The notes under the pieces were generated by a model, which worked only from the letters and a program-made list of their open reading frames with translations, was not told the origin of the DNA and did not search any database. From Deltaproteobacteria bacterium (GTDB lineage: Bacteria; Desulfobacterota; Syntrophia; Syntrophales; Smithellaceae), in NCBI GenBank assembly GCA_009668925.1, contig SBEK01000180.1, positions 1 through 7,940 on the forward strand: DNA of 7,940 nucleotides, given 5' to 3'. A program made the position numbers and the translations under genes. Position 1 is the first letter of the stretch; every line of letters begins with the position of its first letter. Shown here piece by piece: positions 1-6,438 of this stretch.

Positions 1-281
1 AAATCGGCCAGCGAATCGAAGGACTGCATCGCCTGAGCCGCCGTGGACGCATTTTTCAACTCGACGCCGAACGTGAACCTGAGCTCCATGGCAATTTCCA
101 TGGCATCGAGCGAGTCCAGTTTGAGCGGACCGGGCCCTCCGATGAAAGGCACATCGGTCGGCACATCCTCGGCGCGGACGTCTTTGACATCGCAGGCGCG
201 GATGACCAGTTCCTTGAGTTTGAAGATGAGGTCCTCCCGCGAGGACACGTTTAATTCCTGGTAAGCCTTCTCTAAATCCAT
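1..281 (-). CDS. Acyl carrier protein (phosphopantetheine-binding), partial
   Basis: This gene runs off the left edge of the window; 93 complete codons are visible. It encodes a small cytoplasmic carrier protein that would hold an acyl chain as a thioester on a phosphopantetheine arm. The attachment motif is clear: LDSLDAME around residues 55-62, with Ser57 as the modified serine. An acidic helix rich in Met and Glu follows, as in ACPs. A Gly/Pro-rich loop, GGPGPLKLDSLD, precedes it, a style seen in carriers of specialised fatty-acid or polyene pathways. The start ATG at 281 has a strong site, AAGGAG at 288-293, six bases upstream, and overlaps the permease stop by 10 bases, so the two are probably translationally coupled. 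Placement beside an ABC exporter and a BtrH-like acyltransferase suggests a dedicated pathway carrier rather than housekeeping AcpP (inference). Confidence 0.88.
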   Translation of the reverse strand, partial: MDLEKAYQELNVSSREDLIFKLKELVIRACDVKDVRAEDVPTDVPFIGGPGPLKLDSLDAMEIAMELRFTFGVELKNASTAAQAMQSFDSLAD

Positions 282-1417
282 CGAACTCTCCTTCCGGCGA
301 TATAAAAGCAGATTCCCGCAAAACCTGTCAACACAATTAATCGGGGGGCGATAGCGGCCAGCGGCGCATCGCGCAGGAACACATCGAGATAGGCCTGATG
401 GGCCCAGTACATCGGCGAAATCATCGCCAGCTTCTTCATGAAAAGCGGCATGACGACATGGGGCACCATGATGCCGCCGAAAACGGCCATCAGGACGGCG
501 GCTGTGGCCGCGAGCGTTGCGGACTGCTCCGGCGAGCGCGCCAGCGACGCCACCAACACCCCGAACGCCGTAGAAGACGCGGCAACGATCACGGTTACGG
601 GAATCAGATGCCAGGGGGTTTCACCCAGCGAAAGCGGCATGCCCAGAAGGCGCGGCATCACCCAAACGCCCACCAGCAGCATGAGCCCGAATTGCGTCAG
701 ATTAATCAAATAGTACGGAACAACTTTTCCGGCAGCAATGATATTGGCGCTGACCGGATAGTTGAAAAGCCTCTGCAGCGTGCCGTCCGTCTTTTCTTTG
801 ATAAATCCGATCGACATGGGGATGGCGATGAAGAACATGGCAAATATCGCGTAGGCCGGGACTGTCTGCTGCAGAGGCGTCGGCAGATCCCTGTTCGGCT
901 TCGTCTTCTCGACGATCAGACCCGCAATCACGCCATCCAGGTTGTCGATCCCCATCACCACCTCCACGACCAAACCGGTCATGAGTGAACGGGCCGCTAT
1001 TTTATAGCCGGCATCGATCGCCGGATCAAAATAAATTTCGACGGGGCGCCCTCCGTCTTCAAAGCCCGGCGGTATGGTCACGACGGCCTGCGTCTTGCCG
1101 TCGAGAAAAACTTCTTCCTTATCCATGCCCGGCGGGCGCTCCACCGCTTGAATTTGCTTATTGGACCTTATCTTTTCCGCAAGCAGATTCGCTTTGGCCG
1201 AATGGCTCTCATTTTTCACGACCATCTGAATCTTCCGTCCGGTCAGTTTGTCGGTCCACACGCCTTCCAGCGCCAGCGACAGGAAAAAAATCAGCGCCAC
1301 CGGCATCAGGAAAAGCAGCATGACGGTCTGACGGTCACGGATCAGAATCAGAATTTCTTTGCGAATCAGTTCTTTCAGCTGTCGAAGAATCAAATGGCCA
1401 TCACCCGGGTGCTTCAT
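272..1417 (-). CDS. ABC-2 type transporter permease
   Basis: Membrane subunit of an ABC-2 exporter, 381 residues. A basic amphipathic N-terminus containing LRQLKELIRKEILILIRD precedes a first membrane helix at about 31-50. A soluble extracytoplasmic domain follows (about 52-183, including DPAIDAGYK), then five further hydrophobic segments near 184-206, 232-254, 268-292, 298-322 and 355-376. The pattern of one helix, a large periplasmic domain and five helices, with SPMYWAHQAYLDVFLRD near the end, is typical of the YhhJ/YbhR/DrrB-like ABC-2 group. It would pair with the ATPase encoded just upstream. The substrate cannot be read from sequence; the neighbours suggest a lipid, polyene or similar hydrophobic product. 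The ATG at 1417 lacks a good site of its own. A TTG at codon 9 (position 1393) has GGTGAT six bases before it and is a credible alternative start, giving 373 residues. Confidence 0.93.
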   Translation of the reverse strand: MKHPGDGHLILRQLKELIRKEILILIRDRQTVMLLFLMPVALIFFLSLALEGVWTDKLTGRKIQMVVKNESHSAKANLLAEKIRSNKQIQAVERPPGMDKEEVFLDGKTQAVVTIPPGFEDGGRPVEIYFDPAIDAGYKIAARSLMTGLVVEVVMGIDNLDGVIAGLIVEKTKPNRDLPTPLQQTVPAYAIFAMFFIAIPMSIGFIKEKTDGTLQRLFNYPVSANIIAAGKVVPYYLINLTQFGLMLLVGVWVMPRLLGMPLSLGETPWHLIPVTVIVAASSTAFGVLVASLARSPEQSATLAATAAVLMAVFGGIMVPHVVMPLFMKKLAMISPMYWAHQAYLDVFLRDAPLAAIAPRLIVLTGFAGICFYIAGRRVRWI

Positions 1418-1510
1418 CTAACGTTTTTCTACACAGCGTTTTGTGTTGAGGTCATTGGTCGCTGCAAATCTTGCCAGAACAAGGGGCTGCAACTCCTTGT
1501 TCCGTTGCAT
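1418..1510 (-). CDS. Candidate 30-residue mini-ORF / leader peptide before the permease
   Basis: This short ORF fills most of the gap between the ATPase and permease genes. It starts at ATG 1510, five bases after a strong ribosome binding site (CGGAGG, in CTCGGAGGATACCATG). It ends with TAG at 1420-1418, directly abutting the permease ATG at 1417 and in the same reading frame. The peptide begins MQRNKELQPLVLARF and ends CVEKR, with seven Arg/Lys and three acidic residues. It has no membrane helix or known motif. It could be a leader peptide whose translation delivers ribosomes to the poorly initiated permease start, a true small protein, or chance. The strong binding site and the exact abutment argue against chance, but no conservation data are available. 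Its early codons contain an inverted repeat. Confidence 0.4.
   Translation of the reverse strand: MQRNKELQPLVLARFAATNDLNTKRCVEKR
1477..1502 (-). promoter_or_regulatory. Intra-operon hairpin in the mini-ORF
   Basis: An inverted repeat, GAACAAGG and CCTTGTTC, gives eight perfect pairs with a ten-base interior. It lies within codons 3-12 of the mini-ORF, just after its start. The 5' arm runs into AAGGAG, so an SD-like sequence is partly paired. No T-run follows on the minus strand, so it does not look like an intrinsic terminator. It might tune translation of the permease or protect the message; the role is inferred. Confidence 0.35.
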
Positions 1511-1555
1511 GGTATCCTCCGAGGCAAAGGAATTTGCGGCGCACTGCGCCAGGAT

Positions 1556-2272
1556 TCAATCGCGCAGCCCCCGCCCCGTCTTTTGCAGGAAGAATTTTTC
1601 CAGATCACCGACATCCGCCATCGGACCGTCGAAAATCGCTTCGCCCTTGTCCACCAGCGTTACGTGCGTACACAGGCGCTGGGCCTCCTCCATCATATGG
1701 GTGCATAATAAGACCGCCATGCCGGACGCATTGAGCCGCATCAGGGTCTCATAAATGTGGTAGCGGCTCTGCGGATCGACGCCGACCGTGGGTTCGTCGA
1801 GCAGGAGCAGCCTGGGAGAATGCAGCAGGGCCACCGCCAGATTCAGGCGCCGCTGCATCCCGCCGGAAAATGTGGAAACCTGTTCCAGGGCGTAATCGGC
1901 AAGCCCGGTCTGTTCCAGCACGATTTCGGAACGCCGCATCATCTGTTCGCGCGACAGGCCGGACATGGCGCCGAAGAAGCGCAGGTTTTCCTGAGCCGTG
2001 AGAGCCGTATAAAGCGAAATGGGCTGCGGTGCGTATCCGATGGACAGGAGCGCATCACGGTTCGGCATGCGCACCCCGTAGATAAAAACCTCACCCGAAT
2101 ATCCCCTTAACTGTCCGGTGATGATCCGCATCAAAGTCGACTTGCCCGCCCCGTTGGGCCCCAGCAGCGCCTGCATTTGTCCATCGCCGACCGACAGGGA
2201 AAACCGGCTCAATGCCGGGGCGAGGGCTCCTTCATACCGGTACGCCATCGAGGAAATGTCCAGTGCGTTCAT
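1556..2272 (-). CDS. ABC transporter ATP-binding protein (ABC-2 exporter ATPase)
   Basis: Nucleotide-binding subunit that hydrolyses ATP at the cytoplasmic face to drive the adjacent ABC-2 permease; 238 residues, a usual length for a stand-alone ATPase. All the core motifs are intact: Walker [10 protein letters not shown] at residues 38-46, Q-loop Gln83 (GYAPQ), signature FSGGMQRR at 135-142, Walker B LLLLDEP at 155-161 with catalytic Glu160, D-loop VGVDP at 163-167, and switch His192 (THMMEE). The style is that of the CcmA/DrrA/YhhG-type drug and lipid exporter ATPases. The start ATG at 2272 overlaps the upstream BtrH-like stop as ATGA, indicating translational coupling. The 138-base gap to the permease is unusual beside the otherwise overlapping genes and is largely taken up by a candidate mini-ORF. 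Confidence 0.96.
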   Translation of the reverse strand: MNALDISSMAYRYEGALAPALSRFSLSVGDGQMQALLGPNGAGKSTLMRIITGQLRGYSGEVFIYGVRMPNRDALLSIGYAPQPISLYTALTAQENLRFFGAMSGLSREQMMRRSEIVLEQTGLADYALEQVSTFSGGMQRRLNLAVALLHSPRLLLLDEPTVGVDPQSRYHIYETLMRLNASGMAVLLCTHMMEEAQRLCTHVTLVDKGEAIFDGPMADVGDLEKFFLQKTGRGLRD

Positions 2273-3303
2273 GCCGTGATCTTTCTTGCCGCATGATCCA
2301 GATCTCTGAAAAGCTGTTCCTCCCGTCCGGCGCAGATGAGCATCAACCCTCCGGCCTTGGCAAAGGTTTCTTCGCCCTGCCCGCGTTTTTTGATAATGCG
2401 CGCGGACACCACCGCAAACTCCCGCCAGATATCGCCGATCGCCGTCATCTCCCGCGAAAGCAAGGCGAGCTCATCTGATCCGCACAGTTCGGCCGTCTCC
2501 TGCAGAAAAGCCGCATACATGAAGCGAAACCCGGCGCCGCCCGTACCCACTTCCTCCTGCATGCGGACGATATTGGCGAGCCGCCGGCAGGCCTCCTGGA
2601 ATCCGAGCTTCTTCTCGCTGGCGATCGTAGCCTTGGCCAGATACCGGATGCCCCGAATACCGACAAAAGGAAATGGCGTTTTCAGCATCATCTTGCAGGA
2701 ATCCCTGATCGCCTCAAGGCACGCCGGACGCAAATCGGGATTGGCCGGCACGGATTTCGCGTAATACATGAACCCTTTGGGCTCCAGCGGCCCCCGGGCA
2801 AAACGCGCCCGTTCGAGATCTTCGGTCAGGCAGTCCACCGGATGCTCCAGAATGGGGTCGCTTAAGCGAAAGCCGTTTTCGATTTCACGCAGGACGACGA
2901 TATTGTGACCGTTGAATTGAAACCGGAACCGGTCGGGAAAATACGAAAGCCAATAGATGTTGGTCGTGAGCCCCACGACGCGTCCTTCCCGGAGCAGACG
3001 ACGCATTTCTTCCATGCCCTTTTGCGCATTGCCGTATCTTTTCGTGACGAACGTCGCCCCCAAACGGCCGGCGACCTTCGCGATGAGTGTTCCGGGGCGG
3101 GAGCGATAGGTGGTGATCGGCAGTCCGACCCACTTGATAAAGGGCAGATATCCGAAATAAATGCCGCTGCCGATGCCGAAAACCATGGCTTCGGAAAGCT
3201 CAAGGCCCTGATCACGAAGCAAGGCGGAAACTACGCCGCTTTCGCAGTGAGAGGCGTGGCGATGGATAAAAGGCTTGCCGGAGGCTGTGATCTCTGTGGT
3301 CAT
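2269..3303 (-). CDS. BtrH-like protein (BtrH_N / DUF4872 type), putative ACP-dependent acyltransferase
   Basis: A 344-residue cytoplasmic protein. The N-terminal half resembles the BtrH N-terminal family: HRHASHCESGVVSALLR with Cys20, then VFGIGSGIYFGYLP, REGRVVGLTTNIYWLSYFP, and FNGHNIVVLR with His133 followed by RLSDP with Asp149. Cys20, His133 and Asp149 are my candidates for a cysteine-type catalytic triad. The C-terminal half (about 190-340) is helical and DUF4872-like. In butirosin biosynthesis BtrH moves an acyl group from the ACP BtrI to an aminoglycoside; that this homologue also takes an acyl group from the nearby ACP is inference. The start is ATG 3303, overlapping the upstream stop as TGATG. 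AAGGAAGG lies 12 bases upstream, rather far, so coupling may matter. The same frame is open up to 3516, but that extension covers the upstream gene and has no family-like sequence. Confidence 0.85.
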   Translation of the reverse strand: MTTEITASGKPFIHRHASHCESGVVSALLRDQGLELSEAMVFGIGSGIYFGYLPFIKWVGLPITTYRSRPGTLIAKVAGRLGATFVTKRYGNAQKGMEEMRRLLREGRVVGLTTNIYWLSYFPDRFRFQFNGHNIVVLREIENGFRLSDPILEHPVDCLTEDLERARFARGPLEPKGFMYYAKSVPANPDLRPACLEAIRDSCKMMLKTPFPFVGIRGIRYLAKATIASEKKLGFQEACRRLANIVRMQEEVGTGGAGFRFMYAAFLQETAELCGSDELALLSREMTAIGDIWREFAVVSARIIKKRGQGEETFAKAGGLMLICAGREEQLFRDLDHAARKITA

Positions 3304-3725
3304 CAATAATGGGTTACCTTCCTTGAGGATTCGCGCGGCACGCTCTGAAGTTCTTGAACCGTCACGGCCAGCGCCCGGGCATACCGGGCGAGAATGTCCG
3401 GCCCGAGTTTGGAGAATATCTCCGGACGAAAGTGCCTCTTGACGCGGAATACCGCCACCCCGGCCGTCTTGCCGAGAATGTCCGGGTTCATCTGGCGGCG
3501 CTCCATGTGATAACACAGCGGACTCTTTGTGCCGGCCAGCACCGCCATCCGTGTTTCCTCAAGCGCCGCCGCCAGTTCGGAAACGGCAAGGCCGTTGACC
3601 ACGGCTTCGTCATTCCAACCGGTGCTGGTCACAATGACGTATTTGCCTTCATCATTGAGGGCGTAGCAGGCGCGCTTTTCACCGTTGTAATACGTAATAT
3701 CCTGTGGCACTTCGTTGACTTTCAC
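3303..3725 (-). CDS. Conserved-looking 140-residue protein of unknown function
   Basis: I do not recognise a named family. From the GTG at 3725 it gives 140 residues. The first part looks like a small beta structure (KVNEVPQD, then YYNGEKRACYALNDEGKYV and STGW). The middle is helical (AVSELAAALEETRMAVLAG). The last third, ILGKTAGVAVFRVKRHF...LARYARALAVTVQEL at about 83-126, has the spacing of a helix-turn-helix similar to Cro/XRE proteins, though a regulatory role is only a suggestion. GTG is preferred because GGGAG stands seven bases upstream and because the longer ATG start at 3779 has AGGAG only one base away and would translate through a palindrome. It overlaps the BtrH-like gene as TGATG, so it is probably co-translated and serves the same pathway. 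Confidence 0.72.
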   Translation of the reverse strand: MKVNEVPQDITYYNGEKRACYALNDEGKYVIVTSTGWNDEAVVNGLAVSELAAALEETRMAVLAGTKSPLCYHMERRQMNPDILGKTAGVAVFRVKRHFRPEIFSKLGPDILARYARALAVTVQELQSVPRESSRKVTHY

Positions 3726-3726
3726 G

Positions 3727-3769
3727 GCCGACTCCCGACGTTGGCATTTCAGTCCCGCTTGGGCGGGAC
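3727..3769 (-). repeat. Paired palindromes in the leader of the 140-residue gene
   Basis: Two adjacent inverted repeats are separated by six bases. GCCGAC/GTTGGC (3727-3732 and 3740-3745) has one imperfect pair and encloses the GGGAG ribosome binding site in its loop on the minus strand. GTCCCGC/GCGGGAC (3752-3758 and 3763-3769) is perfect over seven pairs with a four-base loop. The arrangement resembles extragenic palindromic (REP-type) elements. It could also act as a translational control structure for the gene starting at 3725. Confidence 0.5.
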
Positions 3770-3802
3770 GCGCGTTCATTCTCCTGAGCTCAGAGCAAAA
3801 TA

Positions 3803-3841
3803 ATGAAATTCATTTCATACCTCGCGAGCTTACGGCGAGGT
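3803..3841. repeat. Two further palindromes in the intergenic gap
   Basis: ATGAAAT/ATTTCAT (3803-3809 and 3812-3818) is a perfect AT-rich inverted repeat with a two-base centre, the shape of a dimeric regulator site. It is followed at once by ACCTCGC/GCGAGGT (3819-3825 and 3835-3841), a seven-pair hairpin with a nine-base loop. The second could mark the 3' end of the acyltransferase message on the minus strand, though no T-run follows directly. Both lie in the 180-base gap that separates the acyltransferase from the rest of the gene run. Confidence 0.4.
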
Positions 3842-3905
3842 GGTGGTTGATTCCTGCTTCTTATACTAAAATGAACCGAGCGCAAAGAAAATTCTGAATC
3901 CGCGG

Positions 3906-4796
3906 CTAATGATCGTTTTTATTGATTTTATCGCCGAGAAACGGCTCGAAGTGGTGCCACTCGAAAGGATGCGCCGCAGCAAAGCGGGCCAGATCATCGG
4001 CGTAGGCCTGAACGGAGGCAAGGACCGCCTTGGGCCGGTCGGGGCGTTTTACGGCCGCGACCTTGCGTCCCGCCGACACCGTGATGTGATAGCGTCCCGG
4101 CGACACTTCATGGACAAAGAAAGTCATCAGCGGCGCGCCCGTCATGAGAGCAAACAAGTGGGGTGTATCCGGCAGGCGGGCTTCATGGCCCAGAAAATTG
4201 ATCGTGACGGACGTCTGGTCGCCCCAAATCCGGTCGCCGGTCATGGAAACGATACCGCCCTCCCGCAGAAAATTGATGCCCTCCAAAAGCGCAAAAGGTG
4301 ATTTTTCCTTTTCATCGGTGGCGACAATTTTGATGCCCGCATCGGCAAGCTTTTCCTTCTGAATCTTTTCGACCTGCTCCTTGTGCTTGGCGCCGAGGTA
4401 GAGCATGACCGGCAAACCTTTCTGATGCAGCTTCTGCGCCGCAAGCTCCCAGTTGCCCATGTGCGACATGACGACAATCGCGCCTGTTTTATCGGCCACG
4501 GCGCGGTCCAGGTGTTCGAAGCCTTCCCTCGTGATGACGGCGTCCTCGCCCGCCCAGGGGATGAAACGATGAATGTAAACGTCGGTAAAGTTATGGTACT
4601 GCTTCCAGACGCAGTACACGTGATAGGTAAATTTTCGATCCGGAAAAAGCGCCCGATAGAATTTCAGGCTCTCTTTCACCCGTGTCGGAAAAAGAAAAAA
4701 ATACCCGGTAGCGATGCACCAGGAAAACGTCCGGAAGAACCACACCCCCAGTTTATGGGAAAGAAACAGCGCGACTTGGTAAGTTAATTTTTTCAT
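3906..4796 (-). CDS. LpxL/HtrB-like lysophospholipid / lipid A-type acyltransferase
   Basis: A 296-residue inner-membrane-associated acyltransferase, a usual length for the LpxL/HtrB family. The N-terminus has a hydrophobic segment (about 16-36) that would anchor it with the catalytic domain in the cytoplasm. The catalytic HX4E motif is present as SHMGNWELAAQ with His112 and Glu117. Further family signs are GGIVSMTGDRIWGD at about 180-193, VTINFLGHEARLPDTP at 197-212 and TGAPLMTFFV at 219-228. Enzymes of this family move a fatty acyl group from ACP to a lipid acceptor. The nearby dedicated ACP and ABC exporter suggest a specialised lipid or aryl-polyene-like product rather than core lipid A, and no lpx genes are visible. 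The start ATG at 4796 has GGAAGGTG about five bases upstream. It heads the minus-strand run, but a 180-base palindrome-rich gap separates it from the next gene. Confidence 0.88.
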   Translation of the reverse strand: MKKLTYQVALFLSHKLGVWFFRTFSWCIATGYFFLFPTRVKESLKFYRALFPDRKFTYHVYCVWKQYHNFTDVYIHRFIPWAGEDAVITREGFEHLDRAVADKTGAIVVMSHMGNWELAAQKLHQKGLPVMLYLGAKHKEQVEKIQKEKLADAGIKIVATDEKEKSPFALLEGINFLREGGIVSMTGDRIWGDQTSVTINFLGHEARLPDTPHLFALMTGAPLMTFFVHEVSPGRYHITVSAGRKVAAVKRPDRPKAVLASVQAYADDLARFAAAHPFEWHHFEPFLGDKINKNDH

Positions 4797-5149
4797 GCAC
4801 CTTCCGGATCAGTACCTTCAGCAGATTGAATTCTTTGCTTCTTCCTATTAAGTATAAATCTTCTCGTTATTCAACAAATTCTTGCGGGCGCCGTCAAGCT
4901 TTTTTGGAACGAAGGGTCTTAATCTTACCGAGCGATCGGACGTCCCACCCGGGAACATTATCAGATGAATCATGCACCGGGTTCTTTTGATTTCCTGCTT
5001 GCGCCCTTCGGCAATTCCTCTCCACGATGGACACGATCTGGTTTAATGTGGTAAATAATTGCCTCAGTCTTTTGGAGAATAAGATTTAAAAAGAAAATAG
5101 TCATTGCCCGCAATTCGTAGCGGATCATAACGTGTCCGGAGGTGGAATA
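4797..5149. other. Divergent intergenic region (353 bases)
   Basis: This region separates the leftward acyltransferase from the rightward membrane-protein gene. It is AT-rich relative to its flanks and contains no ORF with a credible start. It holds the minus-strand promoter candidate at 4869-4897. For the rightward gene I see only a weak option, TTGCCT with TAAGAT spaced 15 bases (about 5060-5086). I see no tRNA, attachment site or clear terminator. Confidence 0.6.
4869..4897 (-). promoter_or_regulatory. Candidate sigma70-type promoter for the acyltransferase gene
   Basis: On the minus strand, TTGACG (4897-4892) and TTGAAT (4874-4869) are separated by exactly 17 bases. They match the -35 consensus in five of six positions and the -10 consensus in four of six. 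The site is about 75 bases upstream of the acyltransferase start, inside the divergent intergenic region. Confidence 0.4.
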
Positions 5150-6418
5150 ATGATTGGTCTGGAAGCCGGATCATCCAAGAATCGGTGGTCCAGTGTTGTC
5201 AATTTCTTTCGGAGGCGGCTGTATGTTGTTGGGGAAGCCATCCTGCTTGTGCTGTGCACCCTGGCCGGCTACATTCTCCTTCTCTACGCCGCAAAATACC
5301 TGCGGTTCATGTATGCTTCGACGCCGACCGGGCAGGCCTACGGTCACTTTTTTTCTCAAAGCTATCGGCTGACCCATGAAATATTGAGCAGGAATTTTAT
5401 CACCCTAGCCGCCGGGATCATTTTTCCCTCGTTTCTCATCTGCCTGATGGCGGGCGCTCTGTTTCAGTTTCTTCATCTCACCCGCTACTTATATGCCAAC
5501 CGGGGATTTATCAGCAGAATTATTTTCTTCGGCCTGCCTTTGTCTTATCTTGTCGCCCTGTATTTCCGGCATGCAGGAAAATTTTCTCATCTGGAGACGT
5601 CCCTGGTTTTAACCGTCTTCCCGGTTCTCTGCGTTTTCATGGGGGCCTTCAAATTGGCCGCCGTGTGGATACCGGAATTTTCCGATGTAAGAAATCGTTT
5701 CAGCAAAAAAGGGCCATCCGGCGTCCCCGCTACTGAGCGGAAGACCCCCATAGAAAACGCCGCCCCTTTGCCGAAAGCCTGGTGGATTTTCGCCGCCGGC
5801 CTCTTTGCCGCCTTGATCATCGTTTCTCTGGCGGTGGAATTCGGCAGCCGGCAAAAGGCGATCTTCGCCGATACCTCCGCAGTTCCACCGGCTGCAACCG
5901 CCGATCAGGCGAGAGCCCAACAGGAGAATCTGCAAAAAAGACTGGAAAAGGAAGAGCTGGAAATGCTCACGGCCAAATACAAAGCGTACCTCGATACGCA
6001 AGAGCAGCTCGGCCGGTTCAAAGTCTTGTCGTTGCGTTTCTTTATGCACAGGACGGAGATGCAAGAAGACAAACCGGTCGTGGAAATCCGGGTCAGAAAT
6101 GAAACCCCCTTCCCGGTTCACCGCGTCCATTTTAACTGCAGTCTCGCGGTTTCCGGCGTCACGGATGACGGCAAGCGGCTGGATATGCAGTTCGATATTC
6201 CCGGCGGACTCACGACGGGACAGGTCACGAACTGCTATCTGTCCCCAGATGCCTTTTCCAACTGGGGCGCAGCAAGGCTGCCGAAGAAGTCGAGGTTGAA
6301 TGCGTCCATTACCCGCATTGACGGGCCGGACGGCAATGCGCTCTTCGCGCTGGAAGAATTGACCGGGCAGGAAATCATACGGCTTGCCGGGTTGAAAGAA
6401 AAGTTCGGGGAGAAATAG
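5150..6418 (+). CDS. Multi-pass membrane protein of unknown function with coiled coil and C-terminal beta domain
   Basis: I do not recognise the family of this 422-residue protein. Hydrophobic segments lie at about 27-48, 82-105, 122-141, 149-172 and 211-230, predicting five membrane helices. A charged, Glu/Gln/Lys-rich stretch at about 252-285 (ARAQQENLQKRLEKEELEM) looks like a coiled coil. The last 130 residues (KPVVEIRVRNETPFPVHRVHF...ITRIDG) alternate hydrophobic residues like a small beta-sandwich. With five helices the N- and C-terminal parts would sit on opposite sides of the membrane. The ATG at 5150 is chosen because GGAGGTGG at 5138-5145 is ideally spaced; the frame is also open from a GTG at 5132, but that lies before the binding site. 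It appears to be a single-gene unit. Confidence 0.82.
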   Translation: MIGLEAGSSKNRWSSVVNFFRRRLYVVGEAILLVLCTLAGYILLLYAAKYLRFMYASTPTGQAYGHFFSQSYRLTHEILSRNFITLAAGIIFPSFLICLMAGALFQFLHLTRYLYANRGFISRIIFFGLPLSYLVALYFRHAGKFSHLETSLVLTVFPVLCVFMGAFKLAAVWIPEFSDVRNRFSKKGPSGVPATERKTPIENAAPLPKAWWIFAAGLFAALIIVSLAVEFGSRQKAIFADTSAVPPAATADQARAQQENLQKRLEKEELEMLTAKYKAYLDTQEQLGRFKVLSLRFFMHRTEMQEDKPVVEIRVRNETPFPVHRVHFNCSLAVSGVTDDGKRLDMQFDIPGGLTTGQVTNCYLSPDAFSNWGAARLPKKSRLNASITRIDGPDGNALFALEELTGQEIIRLAGLKEKFGEK

Positions 6419-6438
6419 GCGGAAAAGTTTGGGGGAAC
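6398..6438 (+). repeat. Imperfect 24-base tandem repeat across the stop codon
   Basis: GAAAAGTTCGGGGAGAA at 6398 recurs as GAAAAGTTTGGGGGAAC at 6422, with 13 of 17 matches. The spacing is 24 bases, so both copies are in the same frame and both read EKFG, one before and one after the TAG at 6416-6418. The next in-frame stop comes after 11 more codons. Confidence 0.5.

Noticed and set aside
398..988. A 196-codon plus-strand ORF opposite the permease.
   Set aside because: It is antisense to a clear membrane protein, is rich in His and Arg as shadow frames often are, and has no ribosome binding site.
1429..1614. A 61-codon minus-strand ORF across the ATPase-permease junction.
   Set aside because: It is out of frame with the ATPase it overlaps and has no ribosome binding site; the mini-ORF at 1418-1510 in another frame explains the gap better.
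3304..3516. The BtrH-like frame stays open 71 codons further upstream.
   Set aside because: The extension overlaps the 140-residue gene, is rich in Gly, Arg and Pro without family-like sequence, and the family-like start is at 3303.
5051..5066. TGGTAAATAATTGC as a possible sigma54 promoter for the membrane-protein gene.
   Set aside because: Only nine bases separate the GG and GC where ten are needed, and the conserved CAC after TGG is missing.
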